Source: Leptolyngbyaceae cyanobacterium RM1_1_2 (GTDB lineage Bacteria > Cyanobacteriota > Cyanobacteriia > Phormidesmidales > Phormidesmidaceae). From it: 36,290 bases of DNA. Both the position numbers and the translations under genes were made by a program. The DNA lies in assembly GCA_012032345.1 (NCBI GenBank), contig JAAUQI010000008.1:1-36290 (forward strand), in the 5' to 3' direction. How positions within the stretch are numbered: the stretch's first letter is position 1; every line of letters begins with the position of its first letter. A model generated the notes under the pieces. It saw only the letters and a program-made list of their open reading frames with translations. It ran no database searches and was not told the DNA's origin. This document shows positions 1-7,873 of the stretch, piece by piece.

Positions 1-453
1 TCGTCGCGAATGCCTGCGGGAGCAAGTCAGGGTGAGGCAGCGCGGGGAGGCGGGTGAGGCAGCGCCAAGGGGAGGCAGGGCAGCGGGGGGCCAGGTGGGG
101 GCAGCGGGAGCAGCGGCGGCGATCGCGTAGGCTGCTGCTGTCCAGCCGCCGTAGGAGTGGCCGACGAGGTGAAAATCTTTCAGGTCGAGGGCAGTGATGA
201 ACTGCTGTAAAAAGGCGATCTGGTGCCAGATGGTGTATTTGAGGGCAGGCTTGGCCGAGCCGCCAAAGCCCAGCAGATCCACAGCAAGGCAGCGGTAGTG
301 AGAACACAGCGGCTGGACTATGGGATTCCAGTTAGTGCTGCTGCCCAAAAAACCATGCAGAAAAATTAGCGGTGGCCCTTGGCCTTGGTCTCGATAGGCG
401 GCGGGGTAAGGATCGAGCGGCAGGGTTTTGAGTGGAACAGTTTCGAGCGGCAT
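1..453 (-). CDS. Alpha/beta hydrolase, 3'-partial, probably frameshifted
   Basis: Reading leftward from the ATG at 453, the first 110 or so residues are a good alpha/beta hydrolase N-terminus. An oxyanion-loop motif FLHGFLGSS lies at about residues 31-39 and the nucleophile elbow GHSYGG has Ser100. Substrate unknown. The start is one base from the stop of the upstream glycosyltransferase, so the two are probably translationally coupled. After residue 110 the frame becomes Ala/Pro-rich low-complexity sequence over G-rich direct repeats (31-76) and then ends LTLT-CSRRHSRR at the window edge. One frame over, positions 3-23 read APAGIRD, which is what I would expect to follow the LTL strand in cyanobacterial hydrolases of this type. 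A one-base frameshift (mutation or sequencing error) near positions 23-27 is therefore likely. The C-terminal half with the catalytic His is outside the window. Confidence 0.75.
   Translation of the reverse strand, partial: MPLETVPLKTLPLDPYPAAYRDQGQGPPLIFLHGFLGSSTNWNPIVQPLCSHYRCLAVDLLGFGGSAKPALKYTIWHQIAFLQQFITALDLKDFHLVGHSYGGWTAAAYAIAAAAPAAPTWPPAALPPLGAASPASPRCLTLTCSRRHSRR
31..76. repeat. G-rich imperfect direct repeat inside the hydrolase gene
   Basis: Two imperfect copies of GGTGAGGCAGCGC-(n)-GGGGAGGC lie at 31-51 and 53-76, offset by 22 bp. They are followed to about 115 by further G-rich sequence. The offset is not a multiple of three, so the two copies are read in different frames. In the gene's frame they encode an Ala/Pro-rich stretch that lengthens the loop after the nucleophile elbow. 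Confidence 0.6.
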
Positions 454-454
454 T

Positions 455-1675
455 TTATTTTGGCTCCTGAATAGGCTCCTGAACGGCCAGCGATCGCCCG
501 CGCCAAGTCCAGCCCCAGCCAGTTTCAGTTTTGATGATGGAGCCAATAGCGATCGCCGCCACCAGCAACCCGCTCAGCCAGCCCAGCCAGCCATAGCGAA
601 AAGGCAGTCCAAAGCGCTGGGCCGACTGTAGCCGATAGCAATACTGCAGCGCGATCGCGCTAGCGGCCAGCACCAGCGTGGTTCCGGCTAGCCAGGGTGT
701 GGCTGGCCCAGCCGCCAGAATGCAGGCCAAGGCGATCGCCATCCCCAACCAAGGCAAGACAAAGACGGCTGTAACCGCAAAAGCAGAATACAAAGTTGCA
801 AACAGGTTGCGACCGCTGCCGACGTAATAGTTTTTAGTCCAGCCTTCCCACAGACCGGAAAAGTTCTGGTACATCCGCACTTTCAGCAGATCAAGCGCCA
901 AAGTGTAGTGCAGCCTGTGGCCTTTGCGCTTGATCAGACGGGCTAAAGCCACATCTTCAACGAGATCGTCAGCCACGGCCTGGTGACCGCCAATCGCCTC
1001 ATAGGTTGCTCGACGAAACAGCATAAACGGGCCAGCGGCAAAGGCCCGATGGCGCTGCTCGGGATCATTCACCCCCTCAAAGCTAAAGCCAATCGCCAGC
1101 AGGCTGATCATAATCGGCTGCACCAGCCACTCGGCTAGACAGCCACAGGCGACATTGGGCGCACAGCTGAGTAAATCTATTTGCTCCTGTTCGGCTTTTT
1201 GCAGCGTCGTGGCGATCGCCTGCGGCTCTAGCCGGACATCGGCATCAATAAACAGCCAGTAGTCTCCGGTGGCCTGCTGCACGGCATTAGCACAGGCCCA
1301 GTTTTTGCCGCGCCAGACTGTGTCGGTTGGGCGCGGCGGCACCGCAATCACCTGTACCCTAGGTTCTTCGGCTGCGATCGCTTCAGCCAAAGCGCGGGTG
1401 TCATCGCTGGATTCATCATCAGCCACAATCACCTGCAGCTCACTTGAACTCGGCAGCTCACTTTGCAGCACAGCCGCCATGCAATCTGCAATATTGACAG
1501 CCTCATTATAGGCCGGAATGATGACGCTGACGGCAGGTAGAGATTCTGGCAGTGAGGCGTTAGGCTCCAGGGCTGGAGCCTGATCCAGCGACTTGTTCTG
1601 ACGGCCAAAAAAAACCGTCATGGCGTAGATTGAGAGGCTGATCAGCCCTGCTGCCGCTAACAGTCCGTTGTTCAT
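455..1675 (-). CDS. Membrane family 2 glycosyltransferase (CruG/HpnB-like)
   Basis: A 406-aa GT-A glycosyltransferase anchored in the membrane. There is an N-terminal hydrophobic helix (residues 4-22), a GT2 nucleotide-sugar fold beginning at VSVIIPAYNE (49-58), an ADDESSDDT loop, the metal-binding DAD at 144-146, and an ED pair at 240-241 that fits the catalytic base. The block LWEGWTKNYYVGS follows at about 275-287, then three or so C-terminal membrane helices (295-390). This layout is that of the carotenoid 2'-O-glycosyltransferase CruG and the hopanoid-associated HpnB group. No cruF neighbour is present, so the acceptor (carotenoid, hopanoid or other lipid) is not settled. It lies downstream of hemC and the acyltransferase on the same strand, though 228 bp separate it from the latter, so it may have its own promoter. 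I see no clear Shine-Dalgarno sequence before the ATG. Confidence 0.85.
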   Translation of the reverse strand: MNNGLLAAAGLISLSIYAMTVFFGRQNKSLDQAPALEPNASLPESLPAVSVIIPAYNEAVNIADCMAAVLQSELPSSSELQVIVADDESSDDTRALAEAIAAEEPRVQVIAVPPRPTDTVWRGKNWACANAVQQATGDYWLFIDADVRLEPQAIATTLQKAEQEQIDLLSCAPNVACGCLAEWLVQPIMISLLAIGFSFEGVNDPEQRHRAFAAGPFMLFRRATYEAIGGHQAVADDLVEDVALARLIKRKGHRLHYTLALDLLKVRMYQNFSGLWEGWTKNYYVGSGRNLFATLYSAFAVTAVFVLPWLGMAIALACILAAGPATPWLAGTTLVLAASAIALQYCYRLQSAQRFGLPFRYGWLGWLSGLLVAAIAIGSIIKTETGWGWTWRGRSLAVQEPIQEPK

Positions 1676-1903
1676 GGTTTAAACCGTTTATGAGCGGGAA
1701 GTCTTCGTTACTGGTAGCGTGCTATTGGGCGTAGCCGTAACGCATTATTCTGTAAGACTCCTGTGTATTACGCTGTCGCTACCACATCCTAACGAGAATC
1801 AAGACCCCCTGCTTAATGTCTAGTCGCTGCCCCTAGCAGGCCCAATCGGCAAGGGGACAGCATAGCCAGGGATTCTAGGCTCAGTTTGCTGACGGTAGGC
1901 TAC

Positions 1904-2827
1904 CTACCAGAGCAGGTGGTTGAGCAGGTAGCGAAAAAGCTTAAGCTTAGGCTCCTGGGGTTCTTTATAGTCAGCAGGCAAGAGCTGGCGCATTGCCTGT
2001 TCGAGACTGGCCAAGGCCGCGTCAATCTCTAAGCGTTTGAGGCGATCGCGCTGTTCAAACTGGAGCGGTGTGCCAAAGCGCAGGGTCAGGGTTTTGTGCA
2101 GATAAAGATCCTGCGTGCCGATAATGGCGATGGGTACAATTGGTACGCCGTTTCTGAGGGCATAGAGGACAGTACCGCGCCTGAGCGGATAGAGCTTGCC
2201 TTCTTTGCTGCCTAGCCGCCCTTCGGGAAACAGCAAAATGCCGTCGCCCCGGCTCAGAACTGTTTCAACCGTATGGTCGATTTGCCGCAGCGATCGCACG
2301 TCGCCCCCCGAAGGTACCGTCTGCTCAATAGCCTGGGCCACGGTTGCTAGATCCGTCCGTCCGTTCCTAGCCGCATCAATCACGGCAATTTCTTCCTTCC
2401 ACCAGCGATCGAGGGGAATTACTCCCCCGGCCCAGCTCAAAACCCAGCGCTTCCACCACTTGTTGTAAAGCGTTCGGGCATCTCCAAGAATGTAAAAATA
2501 GGGGTGCGGTGGCAGCTTTGCCAGCAGTAAAAACGGGTCTAAATGGCTGAGGTGGTTGGCCGCTAAAATAACCGGGCAGGCAGGAACCGCTTCGATATTT
2601 TCAACCCGCACCCGGAATAAAACAGACGTAAAAGTGCCCATCACCCAGCGCCGGAGCTGACCCGAAGCGCGGCGATCGCAGCCCCCTGCCGCCCGCTGCT
2701 GAAACTGCTCAAAGGCTTCTCGCACCGACCAGCGCACCAGTTCACTGCCGCCGGCCTCAATGCCTGCTTCTACCCGCTGCAGCACCTCAGGCGTCAGAGA
2801 AACATCAGTCGAATCGCTAGAAGACAT
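1904..2827 (-). CDS. PlsC-like 1-acylglycerol-3-phosphate acyltransferase family protein
   Basis: This 307-aa protein has both signature blocks of the LPLAT/PlsC superfamily. The catalytic NHLSHLD (HX4D) is at residues 91-97 and the glycerophosphate-binding FPEGR at 200-204, followed by a Gly/Lys/Arg-rich loop ending RRGT. It should transfer an acyl chain to a glycerolipid-type acceptor at the membrane. An 80-residue N-terminal extension and an insert around 140-190 (charged, with a predicted Arg/Asp-rich loop) make it longer than the roughly 240-aa E. coli-type enzyme, so the exact acceptor is uncertain. It starts 29 bp after hemC ends, on the same strand, which suggests one transcript. Confidence 0.88.
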   Translation of the reverse strand: MSSSDSTDVSLTPEVLQRVEAGIEAGGSELVRWSVREAFEQFQQRAAGGCDRRASGQLRRWVMGTFTSVLFRVRVENIEAVPACPVILAANHLSHLDPFLLLAKLPPHPYFYILGDARTLYNKWWKRWVLSWAGGVIPLDRWWKEEIAVIDAARNGRTDLATVAQAIEQTVPSGGDVRSLRQIDHTVETVLSRGDGILLFPEGRLGSKEGKLYPLRRGTVLYALRNGVPIVPIAIIGTQDLYLHKTLTLRFGTPLQFEQRDRLKRLEIDAALASLEQAMRQLLPADYKEPQEPKLKLFRYLLNHLLW

Positions 2828-2856
2828 CTGCTATGGACGAAATTTTAGTACGAGGA

Positions 2857-3825
2857 TCAGGCGCGGCTGGTCGCTGTAATCTCATCTAAAATCTCCTGGG
2901 CACCCGCCTGGCGCAGCTGCTTGGCTAGCTGAATTCCCAATGTCTCGGCAGTGACGGCTGGCCCCTCGACAGTGCCCCTGATTATTTTCTGACCGTCTAG
3001 GCTGGCGACAATGCCCGCTAGCGTCAGGCGATCGCCTGCAAGCACTGTGTTGACGCCAATAGGTACCTGACAGCCACCTTCTAGCTCTCGCAAAAAGGCC
3101 CGCTCAGCATAGCAGCGCTGAGCCGTGGGCAGATGCTCTAGGGCCTTCAGCAGGGTCAAAATCTCTACGTCGCCGTCTCGACACTCAATTCCCAACGCTC
3201 CCTGCCCCACGGCGTGTAGAGAGACATCAGCAGGCAAGGTCTGATGAACGCGATCGCCCATGCCTAGCCGCTCTAGCCCAGCTACTGCCAAAATAATGCC
3301 GTCATACTGACCTTCATCTAGCTTATGCAGGCGAGTATTGAGATTGCCGCGAATATCTTTGAAACTCAGATGGGGATAGTGATGCCGTAGCTGAGCCAGT
3401 CGGCGCAGAGAGGAGGTGCCAATCACAGCGCCTGCTGGCAGGGTGCTGATTTGCTTGTCTCTGTGCTGCTCGTGAACAACTAGGGCGTCAGCGGGATCTT
3501 CACGCTCGGTAACACAGCCCAAAATCAGTCCTGTCGGTAAGCGCGTCGGCAGATCTTTGAGGGAGTGGACGGCAAAATCAATTTCGCCGTCAATCATGCA
3601 GTTCTCTAGCTCTTGGGTAAACAGCCCTTTGTCGCCAATTTTAGAAAGCGAGACGTCTAGTACCTTGTCGCCCTGGGTGTCCATCGTCTTTACTTCAAAG
3701 CTCAGCTCAGGAAAATGCTTTTGCAGCTCGTCTCGCACCCAGTGGGTTTGCACCAAGGCAAGCTGGCTTTTGCGAGAGCCGATGCGGACTGTACGAGTGG
3801 GAGTGGCGACAGCAGACAGAGACAT
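2857..3825 (-). CDS. hemC: Hydroxymethylbilane synthase (porphobilinogen deaminase)
   Basis: HemC joins four porphobilinogen molecules into hydroxymethylbilane in the tetrapyrrole pathway that feeds haem, chlorophyll and phycobilins. The 322-aa length is normal. Family blocks appear in order: [11 protein letters not shown] (14-24), TQGDK (50-54), HSLKDLPT with the catalytic Asp91, GTSSLRR (136-142), IRGNLNTRL (158-166), and [11 protein letters not shown] with Cys252, the anchor of the dipyrromethane cofactor. The ATG gives a short N-terminal tail before RIGSRKSQ. It heads a leftward gene group with the acyltransferase. Its promoter should lie in 3826-4121, shared back to back with the TPR gene. 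Confidence 0.97.
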   Translation of the reverse strand: MSLSAVATPTRTVRIGSRKSQLALVQTHWVRDELQKHFPELSFEVKTMDTQGDKVLDVSLSKIGDKGLFTQELENCMIDGEIDFAVHSLKDLPTRLPTGLILGCVTEREDPADALVVHEQHRDKQISTLPAGAVIGTSSLRRLAQLRHHYPHLSFKDIRGNLNTRLHKLDEGQYDGIILAVAGLERLGMGDRVHQTLPADVSLHAVGQGALGIECRDGDVEILTLLKALEHLPTAQRCYAERAFLRELEGGCQVPIGVNTVLAGDRLTLAGIVASLDGQKIIRGTVEGPAVTAETLGIQLAKQLRQAGAQEILDEITATSRA

Positions 3826-4121
3826 AGGACTTAGGTTTTAGCAGGCGAATTAAAAACAGTATTGCAGCAAACAAGATCTTAAGATTACCGCAATCAGGGA
3901 CAGACCGCGATCGCCTGCTAAAAACCGGATTGCTTTAGCGGCTGCGGTCAGACTGAATGCTTTTTTAGAAACCAGTCTTTGGCCTTAACGTCCTGATATA
4001 AGTAAACAGGCGCAATTATTTTGCTAGGGGGCTTTGATTCTGCTCACAATTCCAAGAGGATGGCGACAGGCTATAGACTGGGCGCAGACAATGGTAGAGC
4101 AACCGCTGCATTAGGAAGGGT
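3826..4121. other. Divergent intergenic region, hemC / TPR gene
   Basis: This non-coding stretch must hold the promoters of two divergent genes. I see one HIP1-like octamer near 3909 but no convincing -35/-10 pair, operator or strong hairpin. On the plus strand, AGGAAGG (4113-4119) just before the ATG at 4122 is a usable Shine-Dalgarno sequence and supports that start. Confidence 0.6.
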
Positions 4122-5417
4122 ATGGGTAGAGGGATCAGAAATTCGCTGTGGTTAGGTGCCTGGCTGGGACTATTGGGTACAGTCGCTGGGGGGCTGGTGG
4201 CAATTGCTCCGGCTAGTGTCTGGGCGCAACAGCTGGCACCGGAGGTGATTGAGCAGTTTTTAGCAGACCCGACCCAAGACCCGCTGCGAGATCCGCTGCT
4301 GCCTCAGCCGCCAATCCGCCGCCCCCTCAGTCCGTTAGAAAAGCTAGCCCTAGAACGTCAGCTCGATCGGCTCAATCAGCAGGCCCAAAACCTCCTCACT
4401 GCCGGAGAAACAGAAGCTGCTTTTGCTCTGTGGATGCGAGAAGTACGGCTGCGGCGGACGATTAGCCTAGAGCAGGAACTAGCGGCTCTGCGCCGGGTTT
4501 CTCAGTATATTTGGGAGCAGGGACGCACCTCTGAAAATCAGCTGGTGCGATCGCGCCTGCGGCAGCTCCAGGCAGAGGCAGTAGGGGCTGAGCTGGCTGA
4601 TGTAGACCTGCTGGAGGCCACCGGAGAAATTTTTCTGACCCTGAGAGAGCAGCCCGGTGCGGTCGAAGTGTATCGGCAAATCGCCGCGATTGAGCAGGGG
4701 CGGGGCAACACAGAGGCGCAGACAGCCGCTCTAGAGCAGGTGGGGCAGCTACAGCTCGACTGGTTTGAGTTTTTAGCGGCGGCTGAGACTTACCAACAGC
4801 TATTGGCGATCGCCGAGCAGCAGCGCAGTTCTGCTAGCGCCATAGAGCCTTATTTAGCGGCCCTGGTGTACAGCTACACCCAGGCTCAGGCGGCGGCTGA
4901 GGCGATTCCCTATCAGCAGCAGCTCATTGAGGTCTATCAGGCCCAGGGCAAACTGACAGAAATCCCCAAAGTTCAGTTGGGGATTGCCCGCCACTACCGC
5001 GCTCTAGAGCAGCCTGAGCAGGCACTCAGCTTCTATCGACTGGCCTATGCTAGCGCTCAGGCATTTCAGCAATATGACTACGGCAGTCTGGTTCTGCGTG
5101 AGCTAGGAGAAATCTATCAGTCCCTTGGCCAGCTCGAAGAAGCGCTCAGTATTTACCGCATCCTAATTCAGGTAGAGCGGCAAACCTACAATGCTTACGG
5201 CATCATGGCCGCCTTTGATCAAATAGGCCAGATCTACCGCGCTCAGGGTAAAACCGAGCAGGCCCGAACGGCTTTTCAAGAGGCTCTGCTTTTAGCGACT
5301 CAGCTCTCCGCTCAAGAAAGCTACTTTCAGGCTCAGCTACAGTCGCTTTCTCTGCCTGCTCCTGTAGACAGTGCTGAACCCGATGGCTGGCGCTCAGGGT
5401 CTGCCCGTGAATTTTAG
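4122..5417 (+). CDS. Exported tetratricopeptide-repeat protein
   Basis: A 431-aa protein. Residues 1-36 form a signal peptide: Arg/Asn near the start, a long hydrophobic core, and an Ala-Ser-Val-Trp-Ala-Gln cleavage region. After a Pro-rich linker (about 45-70), the rest is helical, Gln/Glu/Ala-rich TPR-like repeats. Examples are the units around LREQPGAVEVYRQIAAIEQ, LEQPEQALSFYRLAYASA, LGQLEEALSIYRILIQVE and QGKTEQARTAFQEALLLA. It probably acts as a protein-binding scaffold in the periplasm or thylakoid lumen; no partner is indicated. It stands alone on the plus strand, with 14 bp between its stop and the converging stop of the next gene. Function unknown. Confidence 0.85.
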   Translation: MGRGIRNSLWLGAWLGLLGTVAGGLVAIAPASVWAQQLAPEVIEQFLADPTQDPLRDPLLPQPPIRRPLSPLEKLALERQLDRLNQQAQNLLTAGETEAAFALWMREVRLRRTISLEQELAALRRVSQYIWEQGRTSENQLVRSRLRQLQAEAVGAELADVDLLEATGEIFLTLREQPGAVEVYRQIAAIEQGRGNTEAQTAALEQVGQLQLDWFEFLAAAETYQQLLAIAEQQRSSASAIEPYLAALVYSYTQAQAAAEAIPYQQQLIEVYQAQGKLTEIPKVQLGIARHYRALEQPEQALSFYRLAYASAQAFQQYDYGSLVLRELGEIYQSLGQLEEALSIYRILIQVERQTYNAYGIMAAFDQIGQIYRAQGKTEQARTAFQEALLLATQLSAQESYFQAQLQSLSLPAPVDSAEPDGWRSGSAREF

Positions 5418-5431
5418 CGCAGTTAAGGCCG

Positions 5432-6073
5432 TTACCCAGCGCTGTCTAACTGAGCGATCGCGTAGCGGGCGATCGCCAGGGTCAAACGCGCCTGCTCCAT
5501 TCCAGAAAGCGCCTGCCAGTTTTCCGGTCGCACCGAGCGCAGCGCCACCTCAACCGCCTCACCCTGCCCGTCTCGCATCGCCAAGGCCAAGGGACGAGCC
5601 ATCACCTGCAGGTCGGCTTGATCCCAGGCGGCTAAAATATCTTCCACACAGTAAACGAGCTGGTTTAGCAAAGACTGATTAGCCTGAACGGCCTGCTGGG
5701 CGCGCTGGGCAATCTGCTGCAGGTAGGACTGAGGGGCGCGATCGCAAAAGCGCTGTAGCAAATCTGCTTCTAAAGTATTTGAAGTCGGCCATAGCTGATT
5801 TAGCGTGCTAGAGAGGCGCTGCCAGCCAATGCCGCCAGCGGTTTCCAGATTGAGCTGCTGTGACTCTGCTTCTATTTCGGAAAAATAAGGCTCAACTTCA
5901 ATACCGTAAGGATTCCAGGGATAACTGCGCTGGGTGTCCAAGACAGTGTGAAGCATCTCTAGCTCAGCTTGAGTTTGAGCAGAGGGGGAAGTGGGTTGTT
6001 GTGATGAGTCTTTAACCATAATGGAGTCCATAGAGAACACTGATGGAACAGCGGTGACAGGATCAAGATACAC
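5432..6073 (-). CDS. Conserved hypothetical protein in the CHAT-FHA/PP2C group
   Basis: A 213-aa soluble protein that I do not recognise. It has no signal peptide, membrane segment, Cys cluster or catalytic motif that I can name. The first 35-40 residues are polar and Gln/Ser-rich. Residues after about 45 are mostly helical, with a conserved-looking patch RSYPWNPYGIEVEPYF and a helical second half rich in Leu, Ala and Gln. The start is uncertain: in-frame ATGs at residues 1, 15 and 19 are all possible, and MVKDSSQQ (residue 19) may be the real N-terminus. It lies 34 bp downstream of the CHAT-FHA gene on the same strand, so it probably shares that transcript and may be a partner or substrate. 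That is inference from position only. Confidence 0.7.
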   Translation of the reverse strand: MYLDPVTAVPSVFSMDSIMVKDSSQQPTSPSAQTQAELEMLHTVLDTQRSYPWNPYGIEVEPYFSEIEAESQQLNLETAGGIGWQRLSSTLNQLWPTSNTLEADLLQRFCDRAPQSYLQQIAQRAQQAVQANQSLLNQLVYCVEDILAAWDQADLQVMARPLALAMRDGQGEAVEVALRSVRPENWQALSGMEQARLTLAIARYAIAQLDSAG

Positions 6074-6107
6074 GGGCGATTCAAGCAGTTCCGTAACTAT
6101 GGCTAAT

Positions 6108-7811
6108 TTAAGTCAAATAGCCTAGATCTGACGAGGGGGGTGGAGAACCTTCAAGCACAAACTCTAGCAGCCGACCTTTAGAGCTGCCAAAGCGGAGCTG
6201 AGTGCCTGAGAGCAGCGGTATCTCCTGCCGCTGTACCTGCCTCCACCCCTGATCGCTGCGATAAAAAGTGCCGTTTCGAGAAAAATCTCGTAAAAAGTAG
6301 GTGGTGTTTTTGGTCTGTCGCTGTCCGTTGGTGGTAGCCACCGCCCGACGAGAGAAAATTTCAGCGTGCTTGCTCGATACCCAAGGCTCTGGAATCACCA
6401 GATCGTTATCGGCTAAGCGCCCCACCCGCATCAGCCCTCCGTAGATAGGCCAGACATCTTCAGGCCCATCCATTGCGCGCAGAAGCGCCTGGGGCCGATG
6501 ATTGAGGTCAAGATTGGTATCGCTGGGCAGGCGGGTGATGTCTTCTCGAACCGGATGCAGCAGCTCACCATCGAACTGTGGATGCATATACAGCACAGGC
6601 AGCGTCCAGGCTGGCTGATTAAACTTATAGAGCGTTAGCAGGTGCTGACGGGCAATGGCAACGGCCTGATCTACGGGCAGACGATCCATTAGAGACTGGG
6701 TGAAAACCTGGATGAAGCTGAGAGCCTCTTCATCAGCAATTGAATCTCGCATGGCGACAACAGCAGGCACTCCGTGATGTAGCAAAACCTCTGCTAGGCT
6801 GCTACGAGGAATTGTCTGTTGCACACTCTGATCGGGCTGGGCACCCCAGCAGGTGTTGAAGACTGCTAGTTTGACGTGACAGCGGGTGAGTACCTGAGCC
6901 AGTTCGGTGCCGTTGAGCGTCGCGTCTGCCTGCAAAAACAACAGGCCCCCGTCCGGGGCGGGTACCCCATGTCCGGCATAGAAAAAGACGTTATAAATAC
7001 CGCTGTCTAGGGCTTTAACCAGCGCTCCAGAGTCAGGCTGCAGCAGCGTATCAACTTGGCAAACCACAGGGGCCGCTTTGCCTACTGGAACGCTACGAAT
7101 GCCTGAGGTACCCCGCTCTAGCAGGTTTTTTAGCGCGATCGCCTCTTCCTGCAGTTGCAGCACAGGCTTGCGCTCAGACTGAGGAGCTGTGGCATTAGCC
7201 TCTATATTTTCATCGTGCCCCAGCACTAGCAGTACTCGCAGCGAAGCATCTAGCTCAATTTCCGGCAGCGGATCGACATCGCTGGTCGTGCGGCTAAACA
7301 ACCTCTGCTGGTTCAGTGAAAGGGCCTGCTGTCCGGCCTGCTGCTGCATAATTTCCCAGGGCAAGGCAATCAGGTCGGGATCGCGGATCTCCAGCCGCAG
7401 CCGCAGGGGCTTGTTTTGTCCCATTGCGATTCCCAAACTCTGATCGAGGCTGCGCTGAATTGGGCCTTCAAAGAGCCACTGCCAGAGGTTAACGCCTAGA
7501 TGCTGCATCAAACGACTGCTGTAGCTGCGCGGCTGTCCGGCAGAATCTTCATCATCAGCTAGGGATTCCAGCACAAAGCTCGGCACATAGACAGACGGTA
7601 CGTGGGGAACATCAGGCAAACCCCGTAGCGAAAACATCTCCTGCCAGCTTTCCCAAGCCTGGGTGAGGGCTACGCTCCAGACACAGTCATGATGAACGTA
7701 TCCTCCTGGATGGGGAGAATCGACTACCCAAATGGCATAGTGCTCTGGAGCCGCTGTTGTCAGCCGAGCGATCGCAAGTCTAAGGCAGAGGTTGTCGGAC
7801 GAAGGCATCAA
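6108..7811 (-). CDS. CHAT (caspase-like) protease domain with C-terminal FHA domain
   Basis: This 567-aa protein joins two signalling domains. Residues about 100-410 are a CHAT domain (clan CD, caspase/separase-like). The catalytic His is in FFYAGHG (His281) and the Cys in FNTCWG (Cys321), both on hydrophobic strands as expected, so it looks active. Residues about 455-555 are an FHA domain with the phosphothreonine-binding set GRLADND, SSKHAEI and DFSRNGTF. The design suggests a protease recruited to, or controlled by, Thr-phosphorylated partners. It sits between a PP2C phosphatase gene (62 bp upstream) and an unknown gene (34 bp downstream) on the same strand. The phosphatase could reverse the phosphorylation that the FHA domain reads. 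Substrate and role (stress response, cell death or development) are unknown. Confidence 0.92.
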   Translation of the reverse strand: MMPSSDNLCLRLAIARLTTAAPEHYAIWVVDSPHPGGYVHHDCVWSVALTQAWESWQEMFSLRGLPDVPHVPSVYVPSFVLESLADDEDSAGQPRSYSSRLMQHLGVNLWQWLFEGPIQRSLDQSLGIAMGQNKPLRLRLEIRDPDLIALPWEIMQQQAGQQALSLNQQRLFSRTTSDVDPLPEIELDASLRVLLVLGHDENIEANATAPQSERKPVLQLQEEAIALKNLLERGTSGIRSVPVGKAAPVVCQVDTLLQPDSGALVKALDSGIYNVFFYAGHGVPAPDGGLLFLQADATLNGTELAQVLTRCHVKLAVFNTCWGAQPDQSVQQTIPRSSLAEVLLHHGVPAVVAMRDSIADEEALSFIQVFTQSLMDRLPVDQAVAIARQHLLTLYKFNQPAWTLPVLYMHPQFDGELLHPVREDITRLPSDTNLDLNHRPQALLRAMDGPEDVWPIYGGLMRVGRLADNDLVIPEPWVSSKHAEIFSRRAVATTNGQRQTKNTTYFLRDFSRNGTFYRSDQGWRQVQRQEIPLLSGTQLRFGSSKGRLLEFVLEGSPPPSSDLGYLT

Positions 7812-7873
7812 AGCTACCCGCCTGATTTTTCGGTCTAATGTCTAGAGTAGGACGATTGAAATAACTGTAGCCG

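Noticed and set aside
1676-1685. GGTTTAAACC palindrome at the glycosyltransferase start
   Set aside because: Too short and simple to support as an operator.
1712-1784. TGGTAGCG / CGCTACCA inverted repeat upstream of the glycosyltransferase
   Set aside because: Only 8 bp with a 57-bp loop and no supporting sequence; likely chance, though it lies in a 228-bp spacer.
5371-5682. Plus-strand 103-aa Pro/Ala-rich frame
   Set aside because: Antisense to the 213-aa protein gene and overlapping the TPR gene's end; composition typical of a shadow frame.
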